Assembly (NCBI GenBank): GCA_903834135.1
Contig: CAILHZ010000017.1
Coordinates: 1 to 64,000, forward strand
Reading direction: 5' to 3'
Origin: an uncultured Opitutia bacterium
Lineage (GTDB): Bacteria; Verrucomicrobiota; Verrucomicrobiia; Opitutales; Opitutaceae
DNA length: 64,000 nt
The translations under genes and the position numbers were made by a program. The first letter of the stretch is position 1. The number at the start of each line of letters is the position of its first letter. Shown here in pieces: positions 1 to 9,230 of this stretch. Below the pieces are notes generated by a model. The model did no database searches and had not been told where the DNA came from. It saw nothing but the letters and a program-made list of their open reading frames with translations.

Positions 1-93
1 AACTTCAAATAGTGAACTATCACGTAAAAGAAGATGACATGCTGCAGACAAACCAGACAAACCACCGCCTATGATAGCGACTCGCTTTTTCAT
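1..93 (-). CDS. FAD/NAD(P)-dependent oxidoreductase, N-terminus only (runs off window)
   Basis: Only the first 31 codons lie in the window; the gene reads leftwards off the edge. The translation starts MKKRVAIIGGGLSGLSAACH, a textbook N-terminal Rossmann motif (GxGxxG followed by small residues) that binds the ADP part of FAD. The family could be protoporphyrinogen oxidase (HemY), a CrtI-like desaturase or another amine-oxidase-fold flavoprotein; the visible part cannot decide. The lipoprotein gene at 111-527 reads the same way and ends 17 bases upstream, so the two may be co-transcribed. Confidence 0.7.
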   Translation of the reverse strand, partial: MKKRVAIIGGGLSGLSAACHLLLRDSSLFEV

Positions 94-110
94 ACAAAGA
101 AAATCAAATC

Positions 111-527
111 TTACTTACGAGTAATTACCCATTTACCTGTAGCAGGTTCTTCTGATGTGGTACTGACATAAGTACCTTCGATTTGGTTATTTGTTAATAC
201 GCCAATTAATTTGGTTGAAGCGATAACACCTTGTACTTCCCAAGTAATAATTAATTCAACTTTATTACCATCAATTTTTACTGATTTAGTCTTGGCGTTA
301 ACATCTGTACCATCATAGGTGAATACAGAAATGGCACTCCATGTTCCATTAGAACCTTCTGTAAACTTAACATCAAGTGAACCACTTGAATTATCCTGGC
401 CATGCCATTTACCCAAAAATTGACCTACAAAATTAGGCCTATTTACATCATTAAGGTTGGCGAAAGGACCAGTTGCACAGGCTGATAAAGATAAACCTAA
501 GAGCAAGAGTGATATAAATAATTTCAT
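111..527 (-). CDS. Small predicted lipoprotein
   Basis: This is a 138-residue protein with a lipoprotein signal peptide: MK, a hydrophobic stretch, then the lipobox LSAC with the acylated Cys at residue 17. The remainder is a compact, probably beta-rich domain containing GKWHG and a later GTYVSTT...GKW stretch, reminiscent of small lipocalin-like or calycin-type secreted domains, but I do not recognise a named family. It is predicted to be anchored in the cytoplasmic or outer membrane. The gene reads towards the flavoprotein gene at 1-93 with a 17-base gap. No ribosome binding site is visible before the ATG; the upstream bases are TAAAAACCCCTAT. Function unknown. Confidence 0.75.
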   Translation of the reverse strand: MKLFISLLLLGLSLSACATGPFANLNDVNRPNFVGQFLGKWHGQDNSSGSLDVKFTEGSNGTWSAISVFTYDGTDVNAKTKSVKIDGNKVELIITWEVQGVIASTKLIGVLTNNQIEGTYVSTTSEEPATGKWVITRK

Positions 528-774
528 ATAGGGGTTTTTATACTACGAATGCTTTTACTTTAGGCGTCAACAAAACTTATCTGTATGAATGAGTCATTAC
601 AATTGAGGTAATTAAAGTCATATTTAACTATCACTGAGAGCAATAATCTAACCCAAAGAAGATTTAAATTAAGTAATGTTTATCTGGCTAAGTGTAGCAC
701 AATGTGAATCCACTGGCGTTGTATCGATTTTAAAAATATACATTTAGGTATCTAAATCACTTGTTTCTACTTCT

Positions 775-2343
775 ATGAAAAAGTTAATCAAATTTGGAAT
801 AGTGCTAATCTGTTTAGGGTACATTCTTAAAGATAGCCATGCAGCTACAACAAAGCCCAACATTATTATCATCCTAGTTGATGATATGGGTTTTTCGGAC
901 ATTGGCTGTTATGGAAGCGAAATTCCAACTCCGAATATTGATCGATTAGCAAACGAGGGACTCAAGTTTACACAATTTTACAATAATGGTAGGTGTTGCC
1001 CCTCTCGGGCTAGTCTTGTTAGCGGTCTATATGCACATGAAGTAGGTGTTGGGCATATGATTGATGTGCAAGACTCGCCGGGATATCTTGGAAGGCTAAA
1101 TGATAATTGTGTTACTTTAGGTGAAGTAATGCATACTGCGGGATATTATACAGCCATGGTAGGCAAATGGCACTTAGGTCAAGAACACGGAGTAGTTCCT
1201 TGGAAACGTGGGTTTGACCGTACATTTAACTCACCTGATGGTGGATTTTATTCTTCACATTCACCACGTGCAGAACTGTATCTTGACGGAAAAAAACTTA
1301 GCAATAAAGACCCATTACTTGGAGATAATTGGTATACTACAGATTTATGGACAGATTTCAGCATTAGATTTATTGACGATGCACTGGTTAACAAAAAACC
1401 CTTTCTTTTATACCTAGCACACAATGCACCTCATTTTCCGCTTCAAGCTCCTGAAGTAGATATAGCTCAGTTTCGTGGAAAATACTCACTTGGGTGGGAT
1501 AAATTACGTTCACAACGCTATGCAAATGAAATTAAACTTGGTGTAATCAACGAGCGTTGGCCGCTATCACCACGCTCAACAAATGTTAAATCATGGGATA
1601 GTCTAAGTATTAGTGAACAGCTACGCTTCCAAGAAATAATGGCAGTCTATGCAGCATGTGTATCTCATATGGATAAGGCTATTGGCCGCCTAGTAACTGC
1701 CCTTAAAGAACGTAAGCTTTACGATAATACTCTAATTTTATTCATGTCAGATAATGGTGGAAATGCTGAAGCTGGTCCAAATGGACAAGCCGATGGAAAA
1801 ATTATCGGGAATGCTGATTCATATGTAAGATGTGGTGAATCTTGGGCAAATCTAGAGAATACACCTTTTAGACTTTATAAGCATTTTAATCATGAAGGTG
1901 GAGTCTCAACTCCACTAATTGCTCATTGGCCTCTTGGTATCAAAAGTCATGGTGAATTACGCTTAGAGCCAGGTCATTTAATCGATATAATGCCAACCTG
2001 TGTTGAGATTTCAGGTGCACACTACCCACAAAGTTATAAAGGTAATTTAATCTTACCTATGGAGGGTAAATCATTAATGGCAGCATTTAAAAATGAACCT
2101 ATTGAACGTGAGGCCATATATTGGGAACATGAAGGTAATGCTGCAGTGCGTGTAGGTGATTGGAAACTTGTTCGATATCACAGAGATGGTGATTGGGAGT
2201 TATACAACATGAAAGTTGATCGCACAGAACTTAATAATTTATCCTATACAGAGCCTCAGCGTGTTAAAGATCTTGAGAAATTGTGGACAGCATGGGCTTA
2301 CCGTACGCATGTGCTACCTTATCCAGCAGGTAAAAAATTCTAA
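775..2343 (+). CDS. Secreted sulfatase (arylsulfatase family S1)
   Basis: A 522-residue protein with a signal peptide (about residues 1-24) followed by an alkaline-phosphatase-fold sulfatase domain. The calcium-binding start is visible (IIILVDDMGF, D36-D37). So is the formylglycine signature C-x-P-x-R at C74-C-P-S-R78, which makes it a Cys-type sulfatase needing a formylglycine-generating enzyme, none of which lies in the window. Other active-site motifs are GKWHLG (K131, H133) and the metal motif SDNGG. The C-terminal part has the usual WKLVRYHRDG strand and LYNM turn. It hydrolyses sulfate esters, probably on a sulfated glycan or lipid; the substrate cannot be read from sequence. It is followed 83 bases later by a CREST-family membrane hydrolase. 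The ATG start has no Shine-Dalgarno sequence (TTTCTACTTCT precedes it). Confidence 0.93.
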   Translation: MKKLIKFGIVLICLGYILKDSHAATTKPNIIIILVDDMGFSDIGCYGSEIPTPNIDRLANEGLKFTQFYNNGRCCPSRASLVSGLYAHEVGVGHMIDVQDSPGYLGRLNDNCVTLGEVMHTAGYYTAMVGKWHLGQEHGVVPWKRGFDRTFNSPDGGFYSSHSPRAELYLDGKKLSNKDPLLGDNWYTTDLWTDFSIRFIDDALVNKKPFLLYLAHNAPHFPLQAPEVDIAQFRGKYSLGWDKLRSQRYANEIKLGVINERWPLSPRSTNVKSWDSLSISEQLRFQEIMAVYAACVSHMDKAIGRLVTALKERKLYDNTLILFMSDNGGNAEAGPNGQADGKIIGNADSYVRCGESWANLENTPFRLYKHFNHEGGVSTPLIAHWPLGIKSHGELRLEPGHLIDIMPTCVEISGAHYPQSYKGNLILPMEGKSLMAAFKNEPIEREAIYWEHEGNAAVRVGDWKLVRYHRDGDWELYNMKVDRTELNNLSYTEPQRVKDLEKLWTAWAYRTHVLPYPAGKKF

Positions 2344-2426
2344 ATTTAATAGATTCAATAATTTTTATATAATTGATAAAGTAACTTATTTTCAAAGTTC
2401 AAATCACCCAACAAACGGATTACACG

Positions 2427-3296
2427 TTGAAAAATAATATTAAAATAGCAGGACTTGTGCATGTTTTAGTTTTAGCTATTTTTGGTTTTATAATCCTAGC
2501 GCTGTTTGCAGCTACAGTACATTACCAGGGTGAAAATTTCTGGAAAGATTGGTTAGAAAATGGAACGCTTAAGCATCCAACGTACACTGAACACATATAC
2601 CCAAGCGATTTTTTCAGAACTAGATCTAACACTTGGTCTAACTGCGCATATATACTCGTAGGGCTATATGCTTTCGCATTTGCGTATACAGATAGCAAAA
2701 AATCTATAAATTTTGGCGAAAACGAATTAATACAATCACCTCAGTTGAGTATACTATTCGGCTTATCATGTTGTTGTCTGGGATTTTGCAGTGGGCTCTT
2801 TCACGCATCTTTATCCAGATTAGGACAACATCTCGATGTCGCATCGATGTATCCCCCATTGCTTTCGTGTATAGCCATATTCATGAATCGATGGATTAAA
2901 TATATTTTTATCAAAAATAATACTGATGATTCTAAACTTTGGATTATTTTTTATATATTAATTACAGTTATGAGTTACTATCTTTATAAATTCAAATGGT
3001 CTATGAGTGCGTTTAAGGTATTAACTTGCTTAATTTCGATTCTAGGAATCTTTGGTCTAATAGATTACTTGTTTTTCCGTCACATGTTTTGTTTTAAGTG
3101 GCTAATGCTCTCGGTGCTAGCACTAGTGAGTGCTAGGATAATTTGGTTGCGAGATGTCGCTAAAAAATTCAGTGCACCTGATTTTCTATTTCAAGGTCAT
3201 GCGTTATGGCATGTCTTAACAGCGCTCTCGCTCATGTCTCTTTACTTTTATTTACGTTCAGAATCTGCCATGCCAATTACTAAACAAAAGACATGA
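2427..3296 (+). CDS. CREST-superfamily (alkaline ceramidase-like) membrane hydrolase
   Basis: A 289-residue multi-pass membrane protein, about seven hydrophobic segments, starting at TTG. The catalytic pattern of the CREST superfamily (alkaline ceramidases, PAQR receptors, Per1) is complete: S122-x3-H126 in CSGLFHASL, then D137 exactly 11 residues after that His in LGQHLDVASMY, and H258-x3-H262 in GHALWHV near the C-terminus. This is the spacing known for human ACER3 (S77, H81, D92, H217, H221). An NTWSN segment near residue 68 matches the conserved NTVSN of ceramidases, but the acidic calcium ligand just before it appears to be missing. Likely a zinc-dependent amide hydrolase in the inner membrane; the lipid substrate is unknown. 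It lies between a sulfatase and a TonB receptor, all on the plus strand. Confidence 0.72.
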   Translation: MKNNIKIAGLVHVLVLAIFGFIILALFAATVHYQGENFWKDWLENGTLKHPTYTEHIYPSDFFRTRSNTWSNCAYILVGLYAFAFAYTDSKKSINFGENELIQSPQLSILFGLSCCCLGFCSGLFHASLSRLGQHLDVASMYPPLLSCIAIFMNRWIKYIFIKNNTDDSKLWIIFYILITVMSYYLYKFKWSMSAFKVLTCLISILGIFGLIDYLFFRHMFCFKWLMLSVLALVSARIIWLRDVAKKFSAPDFLFQGHALWHVLTALSLMSLYFYLRSESAMPITKQKT

Positions 3297-3463
3297 TTTA
3301 GCTCAATTAAATATTGTAATTTAATTATTGCAATTTATTGTAAATCAATAATTTGCATAATTTAGTTTTTTGGATAAATAAAACTTTATAAATTAATAAA
3401 GTATTTAAATTTAATTCAGATAATGAGTTGTAGCTTGGTATTATTTTTGCTGTATGAGAGTCG

Positions 3464-5815
3464 ATGCTCATACACCACAAACACCTGTCATACACTAAGG
3501 CTGCATACTTAGCAGTAATAGCTTCACTGTTAAGCTATCCCCTTGTAGCTCAAACTGCGTCTACATCTACACAAGATGAGCCGCTTAAAATGGAGAAATT
3601 TGAAGTAAATGAAGTTCCTATAGAACAACAAATACTTCCTACCGCACGTCCCTTTAATTCAGTATTCGGTACTGATGATAACATCATTGATGTACCACGT
3701 AATGTAACAATTATCTCCAGCCAACAGCTCAGCGATATAAGCATTAGCAATGTTCTTGATTTCTCAAAGCTAACATCAAGTGCTTTCACTACTACTAATT
3801 TCGGAGCACCCTCTAATGCAAGTATTCGTGGTCAATCAGCTGATTTATTCTTAAACGGTGTGCGTTCGCGCATTACAAGCAATGGCAACGGCCTTCCTGT
3901 GGATTTTAACTCTGTAGAATCCGTTAATATCGTCAAAGGTCCAGCGACAGCTGTGCAAGGTACGTCCATGTATGTTGGAGGTTTTATTGATCTTGTCTCT
4001 AAACGTCCATACTTCGATGGCACAAAGGGCTCATTTAGCCAAACTGTCGGAGCCTATGGCGTAAATAAGAGTACTCTAGATTTCGGTGGACCAATATCAA
4101 AGCAGCTAGCATACCGTTTTAGTTTTTCTGGTGAATTCTCTAAAGGATACTATATCGATGAACATAAGCGCACACAATCGTTCTATGGTGCTCTGACATG
4201 GCGTCCTTCAAAGAACTATGAATTATTTACTAACGGACAACTTTTCTTCGCTGATTATACAGAAAATTGGGGTATTAACCGTGTCACACAGGACCTTATC
4301 GATAACGGTAACTATGTCACTGGAACAAACATAAACAGCGGAACTGTAGCGACTGCAGCAGATCCTCAGAATGCTAAGAATGTTCTTAGCGGTGGTAATG
4401 TCATTGCCTGGGGACCTACGGTAAAAATTAATCGTCATACACGCCTACTTAAGCCAGGTAACCACTCCAATGGTGCTGAGTTTAATTATCAAGTAATACA
4501 GACAGAACGTATTAGCGACGAACTACTCATCAAGAATACTACTTTTGCGAGCTACACACGACGTAATACATTGAGCACTTATTACTATAGTGAAGTAATC
4601 GATCCATCAGTCTTCGCAGAGAATCGCACTGAATTTATTTATAATTCTAAAACATTCACTACGAATAGCGGCTTAGATCTCAGATACCAACATACCAAAG
4701 CATACGATGATTACTTCTTCGAACCTGCTAACGTATGGGATATCACTAAAGACCGTACTGATATCAACGTCTACAATTCCAGTGCATTTAATTCTGGTGG
4801 TCGTGGATTTCCTATTCCAGGTTGGGCAGGTCGTTACGCAGAGCCTGGTTTATTTAATGGTGATACTAATGATAGTCATGCTACTACTTTCGGTCCATTC
4901 GTACAGAGTACATGGAAACCGACTAGCAATATTAATATCATTGGAGGAATACGCTATGACGTATTCTCAGCAAGTGTACGTGAACCACTATTGCCACCCT
5001 TTCCTACAGCAAGTATCCGAGTAACTGATCCTAACTACAATATTAGTTTGGTGCATAAAAGTACTGCAAATTCAAGTGAGTACATAACCTACAACTATAG
5101 TGAAAACACCTCTGGTGCAGTTGGTGTTGGTGGAGGTGTAACCGGATGGAACAGTGCAGGTACTGGTCTAGACAAAGAAAGTTTCAAGCAACCTAGTTCT
5201 TTATACGAAATTGGTGCTAAATTCTCCCTCGATAATAATAAATTATTCTTAAATTTTGATGCTTATAATCAAAAGCGTACTTCTAAAAGCACTAGCAGCA
5301 CTGTTATCCAACAATATCAGTATAAGGGTTTTGAATCTGAATTAAATTACCAAGCAAGCAAGCATCTCTACGGCACAATATCTTACTCTCATGTTGATGC
5401 TAAAGCTTCTGCTGGTTATCAATATGGTCTATTTGGTGGTGCAAGTGAATTGCCTCCTGGTAATGCAAAGAATGCTACCGTTGCAATTGGCTCAACTACT
5501 AAAGTATCCGGATTACCATCTAATTTGTTTAATGCACTCTTAGCATATACATTTGATAATGGATTCGGATTCAGCGTAAACACCGTGATTACTGGTGAAA
5601 TGAATAACAACACAGCAGGAACGCTCGTCATTCCTGTTCAATATACATTAGATAGTGGCCTTTACTATAAGTATGATAAGTGGAATTTCCACTTAACTGT
5701 ACTTAATTTAACGAACCAGTTAAATTGGTCACCACCTAATTCAGTATATGGAAACGGATCTATTCTAGCACTTCCTGGAATCCAAGCTGAGTTCACCGTC
5801 AAACGTAGTTTCTAG
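3464..5815 (+). CDS. TonB-dependent outer-membrane receptor
   Basis: A 783-residue receptor. An N-terminal signal peptide ends near VAQTAS (about residue 30), followed by a short linker and the extension KMEKFEVNEVP that precedes the plug domain in many verrucomicrobial receptors. The plug domain includes IIDVPRNVTIISSQQL and a region around FLNGVRSR and ESVNIVKGPATAVQGT. The rest is a beta-barrel of alternating aromatic strands ending in the terminal phenylalanine (FTVKRSF), as expected for BAM recognition. It imports a large ligand, a glycan fragment or metal chelate, using TonB energy. The preceding genes are the sulfatase and the CREST hydrolase. A strong hairpin terminator follows at 5859. 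Confidence 0.92.
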   Translation: MLIHHKHLSYTKAAYLAVIASLLSYPLVAQTASTSTQDEPLKMEKFEVNEVPIEQQILPTARPFNSVFGTDDNIIDVPRNVTIISSQQLSDISISNVLDFSKLTSSAFTTTNFGAPSNASIRGQSADLFLNGVRSRITSNGNGLPVDFNSVESVNIVKGPATAVQGTSMYVGGFIDLVSKRPYFDGTKGSFSQTVGAYGVNKSTLDFGGPISKQLAYRFSFSGEFSKGYYIDEHKRTQSFYGALTWRPSKNYELFTNGQLFFADYTENWGINRVTQDLIDNGNYVTGTNINSGTVATAADPQNAKNVLSGGNVIAWGPTVKINRHTRLLKPGNHSNGAEFNYQVIQTERISDELLIKNTTFASYTRRNTLSTYYYSEVIDPSVFAENRTEFIYNSKTFTTNSGLDLRYQHTKAYDDYFFEPANVWDITKDRTDINVYNSSAFNSGGRGFPIPGWAGRYAEPGLFNGDTNDSHATTFGPFVQSTWKPTSNINIIGGIRYDVFSASVREPLLPPFPTASIRVTDPNYNISLVHKSTANSSEYITYNYSENTSGAVGVGGGVTGWNSAGTGLDKESFKQPSSLYEIGAKFSLDNNKLFLNFDAYNQKRTSKSTSSTVIQQYQYKGFESELNYQASKHLYGTISYSHVDAKASAGYQYGLFGGASELPPGNAKNATVAIGSTTKVSGLPSNLFNALLAYTFDNGFGFSVNTVITGEMNNNTAGTLVIPVQYTLDSGLYYKYDKWNFHLTVLNLTNQLNWSPPNSVYGNGSILALPGIQAEFTVKRSF

Positions 5816-5858
5816 TATAATTCTAAATCGAATTATCTAATTAACATTCTTTTTATCT

Positions 5859-5897
5859 AAGACTACATTCTCGTAAATACGAGATGTAGTCTTTTTT
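5859..5897 (+). terminator. Rho-independent terminator after TonB receptor gene
   Basis: The hairpin AAGACTACAT(T)CTCGT / ACGAGATGTAGTCTT has one bulged base and a four-base loop, and runs into a T6 tract. It lies 43 bases after the receptor stop codon. The rest of the 286-base space up to 6101 is AT-rich and shows no gene; the next gene reads the other way. Confidence 0.88.
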
Positions 5898-6101
5898 ATG
5901 GTTAACCCAAAACGTTCACTTAAATTATTTTGAATTTAACAATTATTTCTAATAACTGGAATACTAAAAATAACATATGAATCTAATTGAAACAGTATCA
6001 CCTTGAATATACTTACGAATTAAAATGGTGATAAACTGTAAGCACCAATCAAGTGACAATTTTCAACATTTCTAATAGCTTAAAATATATGGAATTTGCT
6101 T

Positions 6102-7499
6102 TTAAAGAGTTAATTGAATTGTTGAACTAAGAACATCGGGTTCAGACCTCGGAACTTTGATATGAAGGCCTTCTGAATCGCAACTTGTAGATAATACACT
6201 TGAATTATTTAAGAGTACTGCAGAATTAACTTTTGATATTCCTGGTACAATTAATTGTCCGTCTTTAGGCCAATTAAAAATATGTAGATATATCTTGTGC
6301 TGAGGATCATTAGCTTTTGCAGTTATCCTACCCCATACAGGTGCAGGGATTGCACTTTGCTTAGCACCGTATATACTCACACCATTACGTTTGAGCCATT
6401 CTCCTACGATTGCTAAACGAGTAACAGAACCATTAGGTATTATTCCCTCGCCTGTAGGTCCAACATTCAGGAGCAAATTTCCACCTTTGCTTACGATATC
6501 AATTAAATTACGCACTACGGTTTGGGGTGTTTTAAATTGTTCATCTCCCATGTAGTATCCCCAGTGCTTATTTAATGTCATACAGGATTCCCAGGGATCG
6601 CTCCAACCTCCTGATGGAATCTCTTGTTCAGCAACACGGTAATCACCGTACCGATTGCCTACGCGTTGATTCACTATACACTGAGGAGCTAGACTGCGTA
6701 TCAAAGAGAGAAGTTCTTTACTTTGTTTAGAACTTATTCTCTCGGGAGTATCAAACCAAAGTATATCAGGATGATACAGCTCAAGTAATTCACGAACTTG
6801 TGGTTTTACCTTACCCTCATAATACAATGTAAAGTTTTTCTTTTTCTCATCAGGGAAATCCCACGTGTTACTGCGTGTCCAACCATCTGATTTTACTTCT
6901 GTTGGGGAATTAGCATCATCCCAGTCACGACCTAATGAATAATACACACCAAACTTGAGACCTTGTTTTCTACATGCATCAGCTAATTCTTTTACAGGGT
7001 CTCTTTTCCAAGGTGTTCTTTTTAGAATATTATAATCACTTGATATACTATTAAACATAGCAAATCCGTCATGATGCTTGGAAGTAATAACCATATATTT
7101 CATACCAGCATTAGCTGCAATACCTGCCCAAGTATCTGCATTAAATTGTGTTGGATTAAAGACATTAGCAATTTTGGCGTATTCAGCGCGTGGAATCTTA
7201 AGACGCAGCATCATATGTTCGCCTAAGCCATCACGTAGTGATCCATCAGGTGCTGGATAATGACAGCCCCATTGTGAGTATAATCCCCAGTGGATAAACA
7301 TTCCAAATCTAGCATCATTCCACCAGGCAAGACGTTCAGTGCTAGTAGCTTCTGAATCGAGCTTAATTAAACTCTGATTCGAATGCTTGTCACCTGTGTC
7401 AACTTGTGTACTTGGTGTCTTAGTAAGTGTCTGTGCAAAAGCACTAATCTGATTAAGTGCAGTTACAAAAAGAAATAATAAGATAGAGGTAAATTTCAT
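6102..7499 (-). CDS. Secreted alpha-L-fucosidase, family GH29
   Basis: A 465-residue enzyme with a signal peptide (about residues 1-23, cut after AFA). The GH29 catalytic barrel begins at RLAWWNDARFGMFIHWGLYS (residues 56-75). It contains the substrate-binding KHHDGFAMF motif (141-149) and the nucleophile Asp250 in PDILWFD, the GH29 signature. C-terminal to this is GGNLLLNVGPTGEG, followed by a short beta domain. It removes alpha-L-fucose from glycans in the periplasm or outside the cell. The GH88 gene lies upstream on the same strand with an 85-base gap that contains a strong inverted repeat (7547-7561), a likely LacI operator. The ATG has no Shine-Dalgarno sequence. Confidence 0.93.
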   Translation of the reverse strand: MKFTSILLFLFVTALNQISAFAQTLTKTPSTQVDTGDKHSNQSLIKLDSEATSTERLAWWNDARFGMFIHWGLYSQWGCHYPAPDGSLRDGLGEHMMLRLKIPRAEYAKIANVFNPTQFNADTWAGIAANAGMKYMVITSKHHDGFAMFNSISSDYNILKRTPWKRDPVKELADACRKQGLKFGVYYSLGRDWDDANSPTEVKSDGWTRSNTWDFPDEKKKNFTLYYEGKVKPQVRELLELYHPDILWFDTPERISSKQSKELLSLIRSLAPQCIVNQRVGNRYGDYRVAEQEIPSGGWSDPWESCMTLNKHWGYYMGDEQFKTPQTVVRNLIDIVSKGGNLLLNVGPTGEGIIPNGSVTRLAIVGEWLKRNGVSIYGAKQSAIPAPVWGRITAKANDPQHKIYLHIFNWPKDGQLIVPGISKVNSAVLLNNSSVLSTSCDSEGLHIKVPRSEPDVLSSTIQLTL

Positions 7500-7546
7500 G
7501 GGCTATAACTAGTGCGCTACTATTATCAGAAGCAATGGATGGTAAA

Positions 7547-7561
7547 GCTTAAGCGTTAAGC
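7547..7561. promoter_or_regulatory. Inverted repeat, candidate LacI-type operator
   Basis: The sequence GCTTAA-GCG-TTAAGC is a perfect 6-base inverted repeat with a 3-base spacer, lying 47 bases before the fucosidase ATG. Almost the same element (GCTTAA-CGT-TTAAGC) lies at 9171-9185 before the large TonB receptor gene, and both are followed by AGG. The repeated sequence and its position at two glycan genes suggest the binding site of the LacI regulator at 12835-13884. Confidence 0.6.
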
Positions 7562-7584
7562 AGGCCTAAGCTTGAATATGCAGC

Positions 7585-8784
7585 TTACTGTAAGTGTTTT
7601 TTAGCTCTAATTATTGATTCCAAATAATAATAGTCGGCATAATTAATGGGTACATCTAATTCACTATTTTTAGGATGGTGTCCAGTAGCGTGCATCAGTA
7701 AAAAGCCGCCATTTGTTCCTTGAGTAGCTAAATAATTCTTACTTGTAAGTGAAGTAAGTTGCTTCCAAGCGAAATTAAGAAAGGTTTGTTTCTCTGCACC
7801 TGAAGAATAATCACAGAGTTCAAATAATGCTGAACACATAATTGCAGCAGCTGCAGCGTCTCGTAGCTCATTAGGTATTTGAGGGGCATTATAATCCCAA
7901 TAAGGAATACCGTCCTCTGGCATAGTAGGATAATTTATAAAAAGAAGTGCTGTTTTCTGAGCCTGCTTCAAATACTTAGGATTACCGGTTTCACGGTACA
8001 TCATAGTGTAGCCATAGATAGCCCAGGACTGTCCTCGTGACCAACTTGATTCATCCGCTGCTCCTTGATGAGTTTTTTTCTGGAGCACTAATCCAGACAC
8101 TGGATCATAATCAACAACGTGATACGTACTTGAATCTGACCTAAAATGATTGCGTAAGGTTAAATCAGCATGTGCTACTGCAATAGATTTAAAATCTTTC
8201 TCACGATCAACTTGTGAAGCCCACATTAGGAGTTCAAGATTCATCATATTATCAATGATTATGGGATAAGTCCAAGGCTTGGCATCCCAGGATTTAATAC
8301 CACTTACTTTAGGATTAAACCGTGTACTTAACGACTCTGCAGCATTAAGCAGCACTTTTTTATATTGTGAATCATGAGTAAGCCGTAGCGCATTTCCATC
8401 ACTGCAGTATAGCATAAAACCGATATCATGCGTGCCGTGATCAAATTGCTCCTTATCCAGTAAATGCGTGTAATATTGTGCATTAATTTTGAAATTCTCT
8501 TGCTTGGTTAGTTCATATAAAAGCCAAAGAGATCCAGGAAAAAAACCACTCGTCCAATCATTCTCCTTAACCATTATGCGTTTATTCGAAACGTATGTAC
8601 GTGGTAAAAGTTTTGTTCCATGTAAGTCGTCTAACATGAATGTATACTGCAACGATGCTTTAGCTATTGAGTCATTTAATAATAACTCTTTAGGAGTTTC
8701 TTCTGCTCGAGCATGAAAACTTAGTAATCCTAAAACAAACGCAGGGGCAATTTTTGCTAAAATATTTATAAAACGAAAATGCAT
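7585..8784 (-). CDS. Secreted unsaturated glucuronyl hydrolase, family GH88
   Basis: I chose the start at 8784 (MHFRFINILAKIAP) rather than the in-frame ATG at 8847, because it places a normal signal peptide, ending at ARA (about residue 27), at the N-terminus. The 399-residue product has the GH88 alpha/alpha-barrel hallmarks DWTSGFFPGSLWL (76-88), HDIGF with Asp120, IIDNMMN with Asp178, and the SSWSRGQSWAIYGY stretch. Asp120 and Asp178 match the two catalytic aspartates of UGL. Such enzymes remove the 4,5-unsaturated uronic acid left by polysaccharide lyases, so the cell should own a lyase, though none is in this window. It lies upstream of the GH29 gene and is divergent from the TonB receptor gene at 9389. 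Confidence 0.9.
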   Translation of the reverse strand: MHFRFINILAKIAPAFVLGLLSFHARAEETPKELLLNDSIAKASLQYTFMLDDLHGTKLLPRTYVSNKRIMVKENDWTSGFFPGSLWLLYELTKQENFKINAQYYTHLLDKEQFDHGTHDIGFMLYCSDGNALRLTHDSQYKKVLLNAAESLSTRFNPKVSGIKSWDAKPWTYPIIIDNMMNLELLMWASQVDREKDFKSIAVAHADLTLRNHFRSDSSTYHVVDYDPVSGLVLQKKTHQGAADESSWSRGQSWAIYGYTMMYRETGNPKYLKQAQKTALLFINYPTMPEDGIPYWDYNAPQIPNELRDAAAAAIMCSALFELCDYSSGAEKQTFLNFAWKQLTSLTSKNYLATQGTNGGFLLMHATGHHPKNSELDVPINYADYYYLESIIRAKKHLQ

Positions 8785-9170
8785 AATAGTGATGAGTTTT
8801 TTGGGATAAGACTTACTTTTACCGAGAATGATAAATGTTACAAGCATACGTGAGATATGTGAAATTTAGCTCATTATTTTGAATCGATATGCCTAGTTCT
8901 TGTGTTCGCGAGCAACTACTTTGTTAGTTCTTAGCTATTTTAAAAATAAATTAAAAGTAAGCGGCTAGACTCCTCGTGTTGAAATTAATCATGGTAATTA
9001 GGTTTAGCGTTTTAAGATACAAACATTATCCCATGCATTCCTAATAATGGACGGTAAGTATTTTTTTATTTTTAATCTTAAGATAATATAAACAGTTATA
9101 CGTTAGTGATTTATGTATATTTACTGATTAATTGATTTAAGAGAATCAAACACAAAAGTCTTTGATTTAT

Positions 9171-9185
9171 GCTTAACGTTTAAGC
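9171..9185. promoter_or_regulatory. Inverted repeat, candidate LacI-type operator
   Basis: The sequence GCTTAA-CGT-TTAAGC is a perfect inverted repeat that extends to 7-base arms (TGCTTAA/TTAAGCA, 9170-9186). It lies in the shared upstream region of GH88 (minus) and the 1124-residue TonB receptor (plus), and matches the repeat at 7547-7561. It is probably bound by the LacI protein encoded at 12835-13884. Confidence 0.6.
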
Positions 9186-9201
9186 AGGAAAGTTAATTGA
9201 A

Positions 9202-9230
9202 TTGTTAATAAAATTACAGATAAATATTAC
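9202..9230 (+). promoter_or_regulatory. Possible sigma-70 promoter for the TonB receptor gene
   Basis: TTGTTA at 9202-9207 and TATTAC at 9225-9230 are separated by exactly 17 bases, each matching four of six consensus positions. The operator-like repeat at 9171 lies 16 bases upstream. In AT-rich DNA such matches are common, so this is tentative. Confidence 0.3.

Noticed and set aside
8785-8847. Longer GH88 start at 8847
   Set aside because: It would put 21 residues before an otherwise normal signal peptide; the start at 8784 is more plausible.
8985-9020. Third operator-like site, GGTTTAGCGTTTTAAG near 9001
   Set aside because: It resembles the GCTTAA-N3-TTAAGC repeats only in the GCG centre and has several mismatches in both arms.
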